DNA from: Sphaerimonospora cavernae
GTDB taxonomy: Bacteria > Actinomycetota > Actinomycetes > Streptosporangiales > Streptosporangiaceae
Reading direction: 5' to 3'
Assembly: GCF_042435035.1 (NCBI RefSeq)
Contig: NZ_JBHMQT010000053.1
Location: 1-64,000, forward strand
Length of the DNA stretch: 64,000 nucleotides
Shown here: positions 26,942-34,645 of the stretch, piece after piece
Layout of the letters: each line of letters starts with the position of its first letter
Position numbering within the stretch: the stretch's first letter is position 1
Notes under the pieces: model-generated
Told to the model about the DNA's origin: nothing
Database searches by the model: none
What the model saw: only the letters and a program-made list of their open reading frames with translations
Translations under genes and position numbers: made by a program

Positions 26942-27673
26942 TTAACGTGTGCCGCAGCTTGGACATGTGGGGCGGCGCTCGACGGGGATGAAGTCGAAGC
27001 TGCCAGGAAAGACGCTGAAGGTGAGGTAGCCGTTGGTCACGGGTCTGCCGACTTCTGCCGTCAGCTTGATGACCTCTCCAGCGCCCAGGCATCCGGCGAT
27101 TCCGGTCGCCACGCCCCACACCGGAACACTGCCGCCATGCCCTTTCGGCAGATCAGGGAAGGCGCAGAGGAAGCAGGCGGTTCGTCCGGGCAGGCATGTG
27201 AGCACGTACCCGTAACCATACTGTGCGCTCACGTGGACCATGGGTACGTTCGCACGGACGCAATAATCATTGACGAGCTGGCGACCCGCGAGGGAGTCCC
27301 CGCCCTCCACAACGACGTCGAATCCCTGCAGCAGGTCGCCGATGTTCGTCTCGTCCACGCGCTCGGCGATCGATTCGATGTCGATCTCGTCGTTGAGCAG
27401 GCGAAGTCGGTCTCGGGCGGCCTCGGCCTTGTTGCGGCCGATGTCGTCCGTGGTGAAAAGGATTTGGCGGTTGAGATTGCTCAGCTCAACCCGGTCGAAG
27501 TCGATGATCCTAAGATTTCCGATGCCTGCCGCAGCGAGGTAGTAAAGCATCGGCGACTTGACACCACCGGCTCCGATGGACACGACACGCGCCTTACTCA
27601 GGCGACGTTGGGCCTCGGAACCGAGTTGGGGCATGAGTTCCTGCCGGTTGTACCGGGTGTCCACAAAATCCAT
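26942..27673 (-). CDS. E1/ThiF/MoeB-family adenylyltransferase
   Basis: 243 residues. The Rossmann nucleotide site is SIGAGGVKSP, with DFDRVELSNLNRQ (Arg finger) and GRNKAEA (Lys). A conserved Asp is in EGGDSLAGR. Two CxxC pairs (CFLC, CPSC) should bind zinc. The Cys that ThiF uses for its persulfide is not in the corresponding segment (GGSVPVWGVATGI), so the enzyme probably only adenylates, like MoeB or MccB. It has no rhodanese domain. The likely substrate is the ThiS/MoaD-like protein encoded 71 bp upstream. Base composition is visibly lower in GC than the flanks. Confidence 0.85.
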   Translation of the reverse strand: MDFVDTRYNRQELMPQLGSEAQRRLSKARVVSIGAGGVKSPMLYYLAAAGIGNLRIIDFDRVELSNLNRQILFTTDDIGRNKAEAARDRLRLLNDEIDIESIAERVDETNIGDLLQGFDVVVEGGDSLAGRQLVNDYCVRANVPMVHVSAQYGYGYVLTCLPGRTACFLCAFPDLPKGHGGSVPVWGVATGIAGCLGAGEVIKLTAEVGRPVTNGYLTFSVFPGSFDFIPVERRPTCPSCGTR

Positions 27674-27744
27674 CGAGATTCCTCATTGGTGATGGGACGG
27701 CGGCGCGGGTGTCAACCGCGCCGCCTTGGACTTGAAGTGCTCGC

Positions 27745-28017
27745 TCAGCCGTCGCAGGGAAGGGCGGCTACGACGGTGACCGAACTGCCGGTACGAATCT
27801 GTGTCTCATGGCTGACGAGCGTGCCGTCGACCAGGACCTTGGCGGCCTGACGCGGTTCGCCATCGGGGCGGATCAGCGCTTCGCCAAGCCCTGATGAAGT
27901 GCGGGCCAGGCTCTGGACCACCGCTCCGGCTGTGACACCGCTGTTGACATCGAGCGTGACGACATCAGCGGCGAGTACCGCTTCCGGGTAGCCCCGTAAC
28001 CCAACTGTGAGCGTCAT
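27745..28017 (-). CDS. ThiS/MoaD-like beta-grasp protein ending in Cys-Asp-Gly
   Basis: 90 residues. The C-terminal pattern VLVDGTLVSHETQIRTGSSVTVVAALPCDG follows the ThiS/MoaD layout, but the usual final GlyGly is AspGly with a Cys just before it. The terminal Gly that an E1 would adenylate is kept. AGAAGGGG lies 5 nt before the ATG. It is the first gene of a two-gene operon with the E1-like enzyme. A sulfur carrier, a conjugated ubiquitin-like protein or a peptide-like substrate are all possible. Confidence 0.78.
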   Translation of the reverse strand: MTLTVGLRGYPEAVLAADVVTLDVNSGVTAGAVVQSLARTSSGLGEALIRPDGEPRQAAKVLVDGTLVSHETQIRTGSSVTVVAALPCDG

Positions 28018-28185
28018 CTAGACCCCTTCTCTTGGGAACTTTTACAGAAGGTGTCATGGGATGCCGTGATCCGCCAGGCGCTATAACGTATAGGTCTCAC
28101 GGTTTCTGGGTAGCCAGCGGGCCATAGTGGCTACGGTCTCTCAGTTACCCGACATCTGTTCATACGACCCGGAGAGCACCCCATT

Positions 28186-29496
28186 ATGCCCAGGACGCCG
28201 ATTCGCGACCTACGTGACCATATCGACCAGACTGTCACCGTATGCGGATGGATAAACGCTTTGCGGTTGCAGCGCAAGGTCCAGTTCGTCATCCTTCGCG
28301 ATGCCACTGGCATGGCTCAGGTCACTCACAAGCGGGAGGGCGAAGGCGACGAGTTGGAGCAGGTGATCGAGTCCCTCTCCGACGAGGCCGCCGTGGCCAT
28401 CACCGGCCGAGTCGTCGACAACCCGATCGTGAACCTCGGTGGAGTGGAGATCATTCCCGAGCACATCCAGGTTCTCGGCCAAGCCGAGCCTTCACTGCCG
28501 ATCGATGAGAACTCCGGGCTGGAGCACCGTCTCGACTGGCGGTTCCTCGACGTTCGCAGGCGTCCGGCTTCGCGACTGGTTTTCGACGTGCAGACCACAC
28601 TCGAACAGGGCATGCGCGAGTACGCCTACGGGCGTGGCTTCACCGAAATGCACACCCCGAAGCTCATGGGGACTGCCTCGGAATCGGGCGCGGAGGTCTT
28701 CAAGGTCGGCTACTTCGATCGGACGGCCTACCTCGCGCAATCGCCTCAGTTCTACAAGCAGATGGCCATTGCGGCAGGCATAGAAGGGGTTTTCGAGATC
28801 GGTCCCGTGTTCCGGGCGGAGCCGTCCTTCACCTCCCGGCACGCTACAGAGTTCACCGGTGTCGATGCCGAGATGGCGTGGATCGAGGGTCTGGACGACG
28901 TGATGGCCTTTGAAGAGGGCATGCTCGCTCATGCTCTCCAGAAGGTGGCGGACGTCCACGGAGACGAGATCGCGAAGGTCTACGGTACCGAGGTGAAGAT
29001 TCCCGCCATCCCATTCCCTCGTGTCACCATGGCGGAGGCGATCGAGATCCTTCGAGACAAGGGCTGGGATCCAGAGCATCAGAAGGAAGACCTCGACCCG
29101 GAGGGTGAGCGTGGCATCGCTGCTCACATCGCCGAGCAGACCGGCCACGAGTTCGTGTTCGTTACGCACTTCCCGGCGAGCGTCCGTCCCTTCTACCACA
29201 TGCGTCCAGGAGGTCGGCCAGACCTGACCCTCAGTTTCGACCTGCTCTGGAAGGGACTGGAGGTGACGACAGGAGCGCAGCGCGAACATCGCTACGACGT
29301 CCTGAGCAAGCAGGCCGCCGAGAAGGGCATGAACATCGAGCCGATGGCCGACTACATGAACTGTTTCCGGTACGGATGCCCCCCGCACGGCGGCTTCGGG
29401 GCGGGCCTGGGCCGAATGCTCATGGTCATGCTTGGTCTCGATTCGATCCGCGAGGCGACCTTCCTCTTCCGCGGCCCGAACCGCCTGACTCCCTAG
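28186..29496 (+). CDS. archaeal-type aspartyl-tRNA synthetase paralogue
   Basis: 436 residues, the short archaeal/eukaryotic form without the GAD insertion of bacterial AspRS (about 590). An OB-fold anticodon domain (1-100) precedes the class II core: AQSPQFYKQ (Asp pocket), motif 2 PVFRAEPSFTSRHATEF, and SFDLLWKGLEVTTGAQREH. Motif 3 is unusual: FGAGLGRMLM has Gly where GLER is expected, and FPRDxxRL is FRGPNRL. It is divergent from the beta-grasp/E1 operon by 168 bp. It could be a non-discriminating Asp/Asn enzyme, a self-resistance copy or a biosynthetic ligase. Confidence 0.85.
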   Translation: MPRTPIRDLRDHIDQTVTVCGWINALRLQRKVQFVILRDATGMAQVTHKREGEGDELEQVIESLSDEAAVAITGRVVDNPIVNLGGVEIIPEHIQVLGQAEPSLPIDENSGLEHRLDWRFLDVRRRPASRLVFDVQTTLEQGMREYAYGRGFTEMHTPKLMGTASESGAEVFKVGYFDRTAYLAQSPQFYKQMAIAAGIEGVFEIGPVFRAEPSFTSRHATEFTGVDAEMAWIEGLDDVMAFEEGMLAHALQKVADVHGDEIAKVYGTEVKIPAIPFPRVTMAEAIEILRDKGWDPEHQKEDLDPEGERGIAAHIAEQTGHEFVFVTHFPASVRPFYHMRPGGRPDLTLSFDLLWKGLEVTTGAQREHRYDVLSKQAAEKGMNIEPMADYMNCFRYGCPPHGGFGAGLGRMLMVMLGLDSIREATFLFRGPNRLTP

Positions 29497-29502
29497 CCGG
29501 TC

Positions 29503-29814
29503 ATGCTGCTGGCGAGGGAGTACGCGTTGCTCACCCCTGTCACGATGGGTACGGCCTATCGCCGTGTGTGTGACATCGTGGGGCTTCGAGCGACGTCCAC
29601 CGGTTGGGGAATGATCCACTGTGTGGATGCACAAGGCAAGCGATGGACACTCGCGACCGCGGATGTCGAATATGTCGCGGTGCTCGCCGCCAATGCCGCC
29701 AACATGGATCTGGCTGACATGGAGATGCCGGGAAGCAAGTTTCCCTGGCGCCGAGAGGGTTGGCCGGATGATTGGCTCTCGCCGGCTGCCCAGCCAGGGG
29801 ATTCCGCGAATTGA
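29503..29814 (+). CDS. hypothetical protein following the AspRS gene
   Basis: 103 residues, not recognised. Central segment MIHCVDAQGKRWTLATADVEYVAVLAANAANMDLADM; the C-terminus is polar with two Trp (WPDDWL). ATG at 29503 lies 6 bp after the synthetase stop, with no strong site; ATG at 29548 is an alternative. Probably the second gene of the synthetase transcript. The 187 bp after it contain no supportable gene. Confidence 0.5.
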   Translation: MLLAREYALLTPVTMGTAYRRVCDIVGLRATSTGWGMIHCVDAQGKRWTLATADVEYVAVLAANAANMDLADMEMPGSKFPWRREGWPDDWLSPAAQPGDSAN

Positions 29815-30001
29815 GCGTGGCCAAGTCGCATCGGTGCTGACCTGGCCATGTCTGTCCGGGGCAAGTGCAGGTCGTACGCAACACATCCGTACTCAAAGTG
29901 GCTGACGGAGCGCGGCGGTGCCGGTTGAGCTTTCCATCTCTAAGGGGTGTGAGCCAACTGCACCGCTGCGCGCAGGCCTGACGGGCAGGCGCGGGAGTTA
30001 C

Positions 30002-30622
30002 TTACCCTGCGCCATACGCGATCTCGAACCATACCGCTCCGCCTGCCTCGGCATCGAAGTGCGACCCCCAGGCATCCGAGATGCGCTCCACCATCCATAG
30101 GCCACGACCTCTGTCGCCGTCCTCGGTCGGCTCGCATACGGTAGGCGTGTTCATCCCGGAGCCACCGTCGATCACTTCGACGCGAACGCTTCCGTTTCCA
30201 ATGGCGAGATGCACTGTGACCCGCCCATCTGGTTCACGTCCCGAGTCGGTGTGGCAGATGGCGTTCGTCACGATCTCGCTCAGCAGGAGCAGCGCATCGT
30301 CGACGACCTCCTTGCTAGCCACCTCGGCCAGCAGGCCGCGCGCCCAACTGCGGGACTGGCTCACAGACGGGGCGCGCCCAGGAAATTCCGCCTGGCCCAG
30401 CAACCGTAGGGCACGGAATCTTCCATCCGCCAGCGCCTCCATGGATTCAGTTGGTGCCTTGTGGTCTCGCTCTCGGTTGTGGCCTTTCATCGTGCCACCA
30501 TCGCCACTGGCCCCCGTGAAGGACGGCACCAGCGAGGGGGACTCCTCGACGCATCGCATGCCCCGATCCAGTTGGGCTTGCGACATGGACTCGACTTGCC
30601 GCTGATCACGCATCCTCATCAC
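30002..30622 (-). CDS. SpoIIAB/RsbW-like GHKL ATPase
   Basis: Up to 206 residues. The ATPase core is clear: N-box LLLLSEIVTNAICHT, G1 VIDGGSG and G2 RGRGLWMVERISDAWG. The N-terminal 60 residues look unstructured, so in-frame ATGs at 30490 or 30442 may be the real start. It is divergent from an XRE-DUF397 pair, the arrangement of whiJ/abaA-type loci in Streptomyces, where such ATPases act with XRE regulators in development. Confidence 0.78.
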   Translation of the reverse strand: MMRMRDQRQVESMSQAQLDRGMRCVEESPSLVPSFTGASGDGGTMKGHNRERDHKAPTESMEALADGRFRALRLLGQAEFPGRAPSVSQSRSWARGLLAEVASKEVVDDALLLLSEIVTNAICHTDSGREPDGRVTVHLAIGNGSVRVEVIDGGSGMNTPTVCEPTEDGDRGRGLWMVERISDAWGSHFDAEAGGAVWFEIAYGAG

Positions 30623-30677
30623 CGCGTCGTCTCCGTAGCGCTGTCATCGGCATGAAGGGGCTTGCCGGGCCGCTCGA

Positions 30678-30734
30678 TTGGCAACTTGCCAAATAACCTA
30701 CTGTCTTTGACATGCTGTTACTGGCAATATGCCA
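30678..30734. promoter_or_regulatory. paired palindromes around a candidate promoter of the first XRE gene
   Basis: TTGGCAACTTGCCAA (30678-30692) is a perfect 15-bp palindrome. TGGCAATATGCCA (30722-30734) is a second, 44 bp on and of the same half-site (TTGGCA/TGCCAA). A TTGACA -35-like element lies between them at 30707-30712. They lie between the divergent ATPase and XRE genes and are candidate autoregulatory operators. Confidence 0.6.
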
Positions 30735-30817
30735 AAGTTCTCTTCAGGTTGCCGCCTGCCGTACGGCTGCGAGACCCTTCCTGGGCGGGACCGCAGTCAG
30801 GGATGAGGTGGGGGAAC

Positions 30818-31672
30818 ATGGCCGCGGGGAGCAGTCCCACGGTGCGACGCAGACGGCTTGTCAGTGAGCTTCGCCGCCTCCGCAAGGAGGCCGGGCTCAC
30901 CGCTGAGGCCGTGGCCCAGCGGCTTGACGTGGATCCCTCGTGGATCAGCCGCATAGAGACAGGGCGCCGGGGGATCCGTCCCATCGACCTGCGAGCGCTT
31001 CTCGACGTATACGAGGTCCACGGTGACGCCAGGGAGGAACTGCTCGTCCTGGCTCGGCAAGCGCGGCAACGCGGGTGGTGGCATTCGTTCGGAGATGTGA
31101 TCCCTGAGTGGTTTCAGGTGTTCGTGGGCCTGGAGGCTGAAGCGGCGGAGCTCCGAAGCTACGATGCCGAGCTTGTGCCCGGGCTGCTCCAAACTGCTGA
31201 CTACTACCGCGCCTACATCAGCACCGCACCGAATGCCTCCAGCGAAGAGGAGGTCGATCGGAAGATCGAGTTCCGGCAGGCCAGGCAGCAGCGGATCACG
31301 GGAACCGACCCCCTGCAACTCTGGGCAATCATGAACGAGGCGGCTCTTCGTCGTCCGGTCGGCGGAAGGGCCACCATGAAAGCACAGATCGCCCATCTCT
31401 CGGCGATATCCGAGCGCCCCAACATCACCTTGCAGGTCCTGCCGTTCGCGGCCGGGCCTCACCCGGCGATGGACGGTGGGTTCGTGGTGCTCGGGTTCCC
31501 TGAAGCGGCGGACCCGGACGTGATCTACCTGGAGAACCAGATCGGCAGTCTCTACATAGAGGAACCGGCGGCGATCGAGCGGTATAACCTGGTCTTCAAC
31601 CACCTGCGCGCGAAGGCCCTTGACCCTGATCAGACTCGGAGCCTGCTCGCTCAGGTGTCGAAGGAAATGTGA
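30818..31672 (+). CDS. XRE-family regulator with DUF5753 domain (first copy)
   Basis: 284 residues. The N-terminal Cro/CI-type HTH (LRRLRKEAGLTAEAVAQRLDVDPSWISRIETGRRG) is followed by DUF5753, recognised by RGWWHSFGDVIPEWFQVFVGLEAEA and AELVPGLLQTADYYRA. GGGGGA precedes the ATG at 30818. A DUF397 gene follows after 24 bp. These pairs are numerous in sporulating actinomycetes and regulate development or antibiotic production. Confidence 0.9.
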   Translation: MAAGSSPTVRRRRLVSELRRLRKEAGLTAEAVAQRLDVDPSWISRIETGRRGIRPIDLRALLDVYEVHGDAREELLVLARQARQRGWWHSFGDVIPEWFQVFVGLEAEAAELRSYDAELVPGLLQTADYYRAYISTAPNASSEEEVDRKIEFRQARQQRITGTDPLQLWAIMNEAALRRPVGGRATMKAQIAHLSAISERPNITLQVLPFAAGPHPAMDGGFVVLGFPEAADPDVIYLENQIGSLYIEEPAAIERYNLVFNHLRAKALDPDQTRSLLAQVSKEM

Positions 31673-31696
31673 CGCGCGAACAATGAAGGTGCAGGG

Positions 31697-31936
31697 ATGA
31701 AGATCAAGTTGCCCCCTGCCGGATGGCGTAAGAGCACCTACAGCAATAACGGCGGGAACTGCGTCGAGGTAGCCGTCGTCTCAAGCACCGACGGTCCGAA
31801 GAGCGGCGAACGCCTGTTCGCGCTGCGAGACTCCAAGAACCCGGACGGCCCTGCTCTGGTCTTCACGCCGAGTGAATGGGAAGCCTTCGTCGCCGGAGTC
31901 AAGGACGGAGAGTTCGACTGCGACACGATGTCGTAG
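31697..31936 (+). CDS. DUF397 protein (first copy)
   Basis: 79 residues forming one DUF397 domain: WRKSTYSNNGGNCVEVA, then RDSKNPDGPALVFTPSEWEAFVAGVKDGEFD. It is the obligate partner type of DUF5753-XRE regulators, and BldB of Streptomyces belongs to this family. Transcribed together with the XRE gene. Confidence 0.9.
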   Translation: MKIKLPPAGWRKSTYSNNGGNCVEVAVVSSTDGPKSGERLFALRDSKNPDGPALVFTPSEWEAFVAGVKDGEFDCDTMS

Positions 31937-31952
31937 CAGTACCGCGAGCCGG

Positions 31953-32861
31953 TCATTCGGCGGGACGGATCTGGACGATGCCACCCTGACGCAGGCGGGT
32001 CTTGAAGGACGGTTGCCGTGCGGTGGCCGGGCCGTGCACCACCGAGCCATCCGAGATGCGGAAGACGCTGCCGTGCCACGGGCACACCACGCACGGTTCG
32101 CCGCCGTCGGGTGTCACATGGCCCTGGTGCAGGGGGCCGGCGAGATGGGAGCAGTCGTCCGCCAGCACGCTCACCCCGTCGCCCAGGCGCAGCACGAACA
32201 GGTCGATGTAGCCCAGCCGTCGCCGGACCGGCCGTCCATTCGGCAGGTCCTTGAGCGTGCACAGGTCGTGCCAGCCGAGCGGCATGAGGTGACTGACCGG
32301 CTGGGCGTGGTTGGAGCCCGCCCCCTGCCGGTAGGCGAGATGGCCGCCGAGGTAGCCGCCCGCGCTCGCCGCGCCGAGCCCGGCGTACCCCAGGGCCCGT
32401 CCGGCCCGCTCCCGCCCGGCCACTCTCAGGAGCAGCGAGCCCGTGTACAACGCGGCCGCCGTGATATTGGTCAGAGCGTGTACCAGGCCGACGCGCTGCT
32501 GCTCCCGGTGGAGGGCCGACCAGTCTGTGAGCCCGGCGGCGGCGGTGGGCAGCGCCGTACCGAGCCCGGTGGCGATCAGCATGCGCGATGCCCGTGGGTC
32601 GGCCCTGGAGAAGTCCAGCAGGGCGGCGGCCATCCAGCAGCCGAAGGTCGTCATGGCCCCCGCCGGGTGCAGCGGGTGCCCGATGGGGACTCCGTGCAGG
32701 GTGTCGCGTAACCTGCCCGTGCCCAGCCTGCGGCATATGGCCTTGGAGATCTTGTAGATCGGCCGGTCGAGGGTGGTGGTCCGTTCGAGCCCGTCGAGGA
32801 GATCGGCGGACCGGATCAGCCGGGGTCGGCCCGCGCGCCGCGACCTGGTCGTCTCTTCCAT
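31953..32861 (-). CDS. DUF2231 membrane protein fused to a Rieske [2Fe-2S] domain
   Basis: 302 residues. The N-terminal half is a DUF2231 membrane domain (GHPLHPAGAMTTFGCWMAA; about four helices). The C-terminal half is a Rieske domain with both ligand pairs, C-S-H in DDCSHLAG and C-x2-H in VVCPWHGSVF. It probably passes electrons to an unknown membrane partner. It ends 16 bp from the convergent DUF397 gene. Confidence 0.88.
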   Translation of the reverse strand: MEETTRSRRAGRPRLIRSADLLDGLERTTTLDRPIYKISKAICRRLGTGRLRDTLHGVPIGHPLHPAGAMTTFGCWMAAALLDFSRADPRASRMLIATGLGTALPTAAAGLTDWSALHREQQRVGLVHALTNITAAALYTGSLLLRVAGRERAGRALGYAGLGAASAGGYLGGHLAYRQGAGSNHAQPVSHLMPLGWHDLCTLKDLPNGRPVRRRLGYIDLFVLRLGDGVSVLADDCSHLAGPLHQGHVTPDGGEPCVVCPWHGSVFRISDGSVVHGPATARQPSFKTRLRQGGIVQIRPAE

Positions 32862-32917
32862 TTTCGGCCCCCTAACACCGGTCCCGTACCCCCGATCGGG
32901 GAGCCTTCACGGGTGGG

Positions 32918-33124
32918 TCACGCCGAGAAGCGGCGGCCGACCTCCTCGACCTCTCGGACCAGGTCGAAGCGCGGGTCGCGGTAGAGGCGCGCGCCGAAGC
33001 CGGTGCGGTTGACGGTCCATCGCAGCTCCTGCGCCCATTTATCCTGATCCGCGCATAATGCCCGATCTGCCAGATTCATGTGGGTCTTGATTAGTAACAG
33101 CCAGTTGCTACCGTTGGGAGGCAT
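32918..33124 (-). CDS. small hypothetical protein
   Basis: 68 residues, not recognised. The C-terminal part (ALCADQDKWAQELRWTVNRTGFGARLYRDPRFDLVREVEEVGRRF) looks folded and helical. A strong AAGGAG lies 6 nt before the ATG at 33124, which supports expression. Confidence 0.55.
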   Translation of the reverse strand: MPPNGSNWLLLIKTHMNLADRALCADQDKWAQELRWTVNRTGFGARLYRDPRFDLVREVEEVGRRFSA

Positions 33125-33207
33125 AGGAGACTCCTTTCGGATGGCTTCGCGGTGGAGTTCTCAGGTGCTTTCGCCGGGTCGAGGGTCGGCAGCCTTCGGC
33201 CCGGCCA

Positions 33208-33347
33208 TGTCGATCCCCGTTGGGATGTGCCGATTCCCCCTGGGATCGTGTCGATTCCCGTGAGGCGGTGTTCCCGTTGAGACCGCTGGACCCGAGGGTT
33301 GAGCGGACTTGGCGGTTGAGCGGACTCAGTGGTTGAGCGGACTCGAG
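33208..33347. repeat. two short tandem-repeat blocks
   Basis: Block 1: four diverged 20-21-bp units starting at 33208, 33228, 33249 and 33269, built on TGTCGATTCCCGTTGGGA. Block 2: three 17-bp units at 33297, 33314 and 33331, each starting GGTTGAGCGGACT. They lie in the 403-bp gene-free stretch 33125-33527. Beyond the repeats and the palindrome at 33457 I see nothing else in it. Confidence 0.75.
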
Positions 33348-33456
33348 GTTGGAAGACACCGTCTCTGTACCGATCGTGACTCAGGACGGATATCGCTGCA
33401 ATACTTGACGAAAGGAAACTTGCAAGGATCTTCTCGGCATGCACTGCTGATTGCGG

Positions 33457-33467
33457 TGCAAGTTGCA
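33457..33467. promoter_or_regulatory. palindrome upstream of the second XRE gene
   Basis: TGCAAGTTGCA is a perfect 11-bp palindrome 60 bp before the XRE start. It resembles the TTGGCAA-N-TTGCCAA operator candidate of the first XRE copy. CTTGCAAG lies a little upstream. Confidence 0.45.
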
Positions 33468-33527
33468 TCAGAGTGAACGGGTAGCCTTTCGGGGGTAGGT
33501 GCGGCGCGGTGAAGGAGGTCGGTCGGG

Positions 33528-34382
33528 ATGCCGGACCGTGGCAGTCCCACCGTCCGCAGGCGGCGGCTCGGCCAGGAACTTCGCCGGTTGAGGGAGCGCG
33601 CCGAGCTGACCGGGGACCAGGTCGCGGAACGGCTGGGCTGGTCGGCGGCGAAGGTGAGCCGGATCGAGACCGCCCGGACCTCGCCACGCGAGAGCGACAT
33701 AGAGGCGCTTCTGGTGATCTACGTGGTAGATTCTGACCAGCGCCAAGAGCTGCTCACCCTGCATCGCGACGCCAACCGAAAAGGCTGGTGGGAGGAGTAT
33801 CGGGACTCCCTGCCCAAGGAATACACGACCTTCCTGGGGCTGGAGGCCGAGGCCGTCATGGCACGCAGCTGGGAACCCCAGGTCGTGCCGGGTCTGTTCC
33901 AGACCGAGTCGTACGTCCGGGCCATGATGGAGAGCGGACAGCGGAGCACTCTGGAGGCGCCCGGCGGTCTCCGGAGCCGGATCGAGGTCCGGATTGCCCG
34001 GCAGGAAGCCGTCCTCCACGCGGAGAACCCGCCCGAGCTCTCAGTCGTCATGGAGGAGTCGGTCCTGCTGCGCCCGTTCGGCGGCGGCGAGGTCATGCGG
34101 GAACAGCTCCGGCGTCTGGTCGAAGTCTCCGAACTCCCGCATGTCGCGCTGCGGGTCCTCCCGCTGGACGCGGAGCACCCGATAAACACCGGGGCGTTCT
34201 CTCACCTCAAACTGCCGGAGTTTCACGACGTCGTGTACCTGGAGGCACTCCTGGGCGGGCGTCTGATCGAGGATGAGGCGATCGTCTATCGTTACGAGGT
34301 CGCGTTCGACTACCTCGAAACGAAGGCGCTCGATGCGCGCGCCTCCCGGAAACACATAGAGAAGACCATCAGCCGCTGGTGA
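33528..34382 (+). CDS. XRE-family regulator with DUF5753 domain (second copy)
   Basis: 284 residues, paralogous to the copy at 30818. HTH: LRRLRERAELTGDQVAERLGWSAAKVSRIETARTS. DUF5753: KGWWEEYRDSLPKEYTTFLGLEAEA and QVVPGLFQTESYVRA. Both begin with the same SPTVRRRRL segment. GGAGG precedes the ATG. A DUF397 gene follows after 30 bp. Confidence 0.9.
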   Translation: MPDRGSPTVRRRRLGQELRRLRERAELTGDQVAERLGWSAAKVSRIETARTSPRESDIEALLVIYVVDSDQRQELLTLHRDANRKGWWEEYRDSLPKEYTTFLGLEAEAVMARSWEPQVVPGLFQTESYVRAMMESGQRSTLEAPGGLRSRIEVRIARQEAVLHAENPPELSVVMEESVLLRPFGGGEVMREQLRRLVEVSELPHVALRVLPLDAEHPINTGAFSHLKLPEFHDVVYLEALLGGRLIEDEAIVYRYEVAFDYLETKALDARASRKHIEKTISRW

Positions 34383-34412
34383 CGAGCCCGCGGCGGGGAG
34401 ACCGATATCTAA

Positions 34413-34613
34413 ATGAAGTCAACTGATCTGCCCGGCTGGCGTAAGAGCAGCCGGAGCGCGAACAACTGCGCCTGCGTCGAGGTCGCCACCCTGCCTGACG
34501 GTCATGTCGGAGTGCGCGACAGCAAGGACCGAGGCGGCCCCGTGCTGGTTTTCACCCCTGCCGAATGGGACGCGTTCATCGGGGGCGTCAAGGACGGCGA
34601 ATTCGACCTCTGA
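34413..34613 (+). CDS. DUF397 protein (second copy)
   Basis: 66 residues: WRKSSRSANNCACVEVATL, then RDSKDRGGPVLVFTPAEWDAFIGGVKDGEFDL. It is the partner of the XRE gene immediately upstream and is shorter than the first copy because the central loop is missing. Confidence 0.9.
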   Translation: MKSTDLPGWRKSSRSANNCACVEVATLPDGHVGVRDSKDRGGPVLVFTPAEWDAFIGGVKDGEFDL

Positions 34614-34645
34614 CCTGGCACGCGGGGTGGAGACGGCTTCGCTGT

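Noticed and set aside
26942..28017. bacterial ubiquitin-like (Bil/CBASS-type) conjugation operon
   Set aside because: No E2-like or JAB deubiquitinase gene accompanies the E1-like and beta-grasp genes, and the E1 lacks an apparent catalytic Cys. A sulfur-carrier or adenylation role fits better.
26868..31940. integrase-driven genomic island
   Set aside because: Composition and the broken regulator suggest insertion, but there is no integrase, transposase, tRNA attachment site or visible direct repeat at the edges, so I do not annotate a mobile element.
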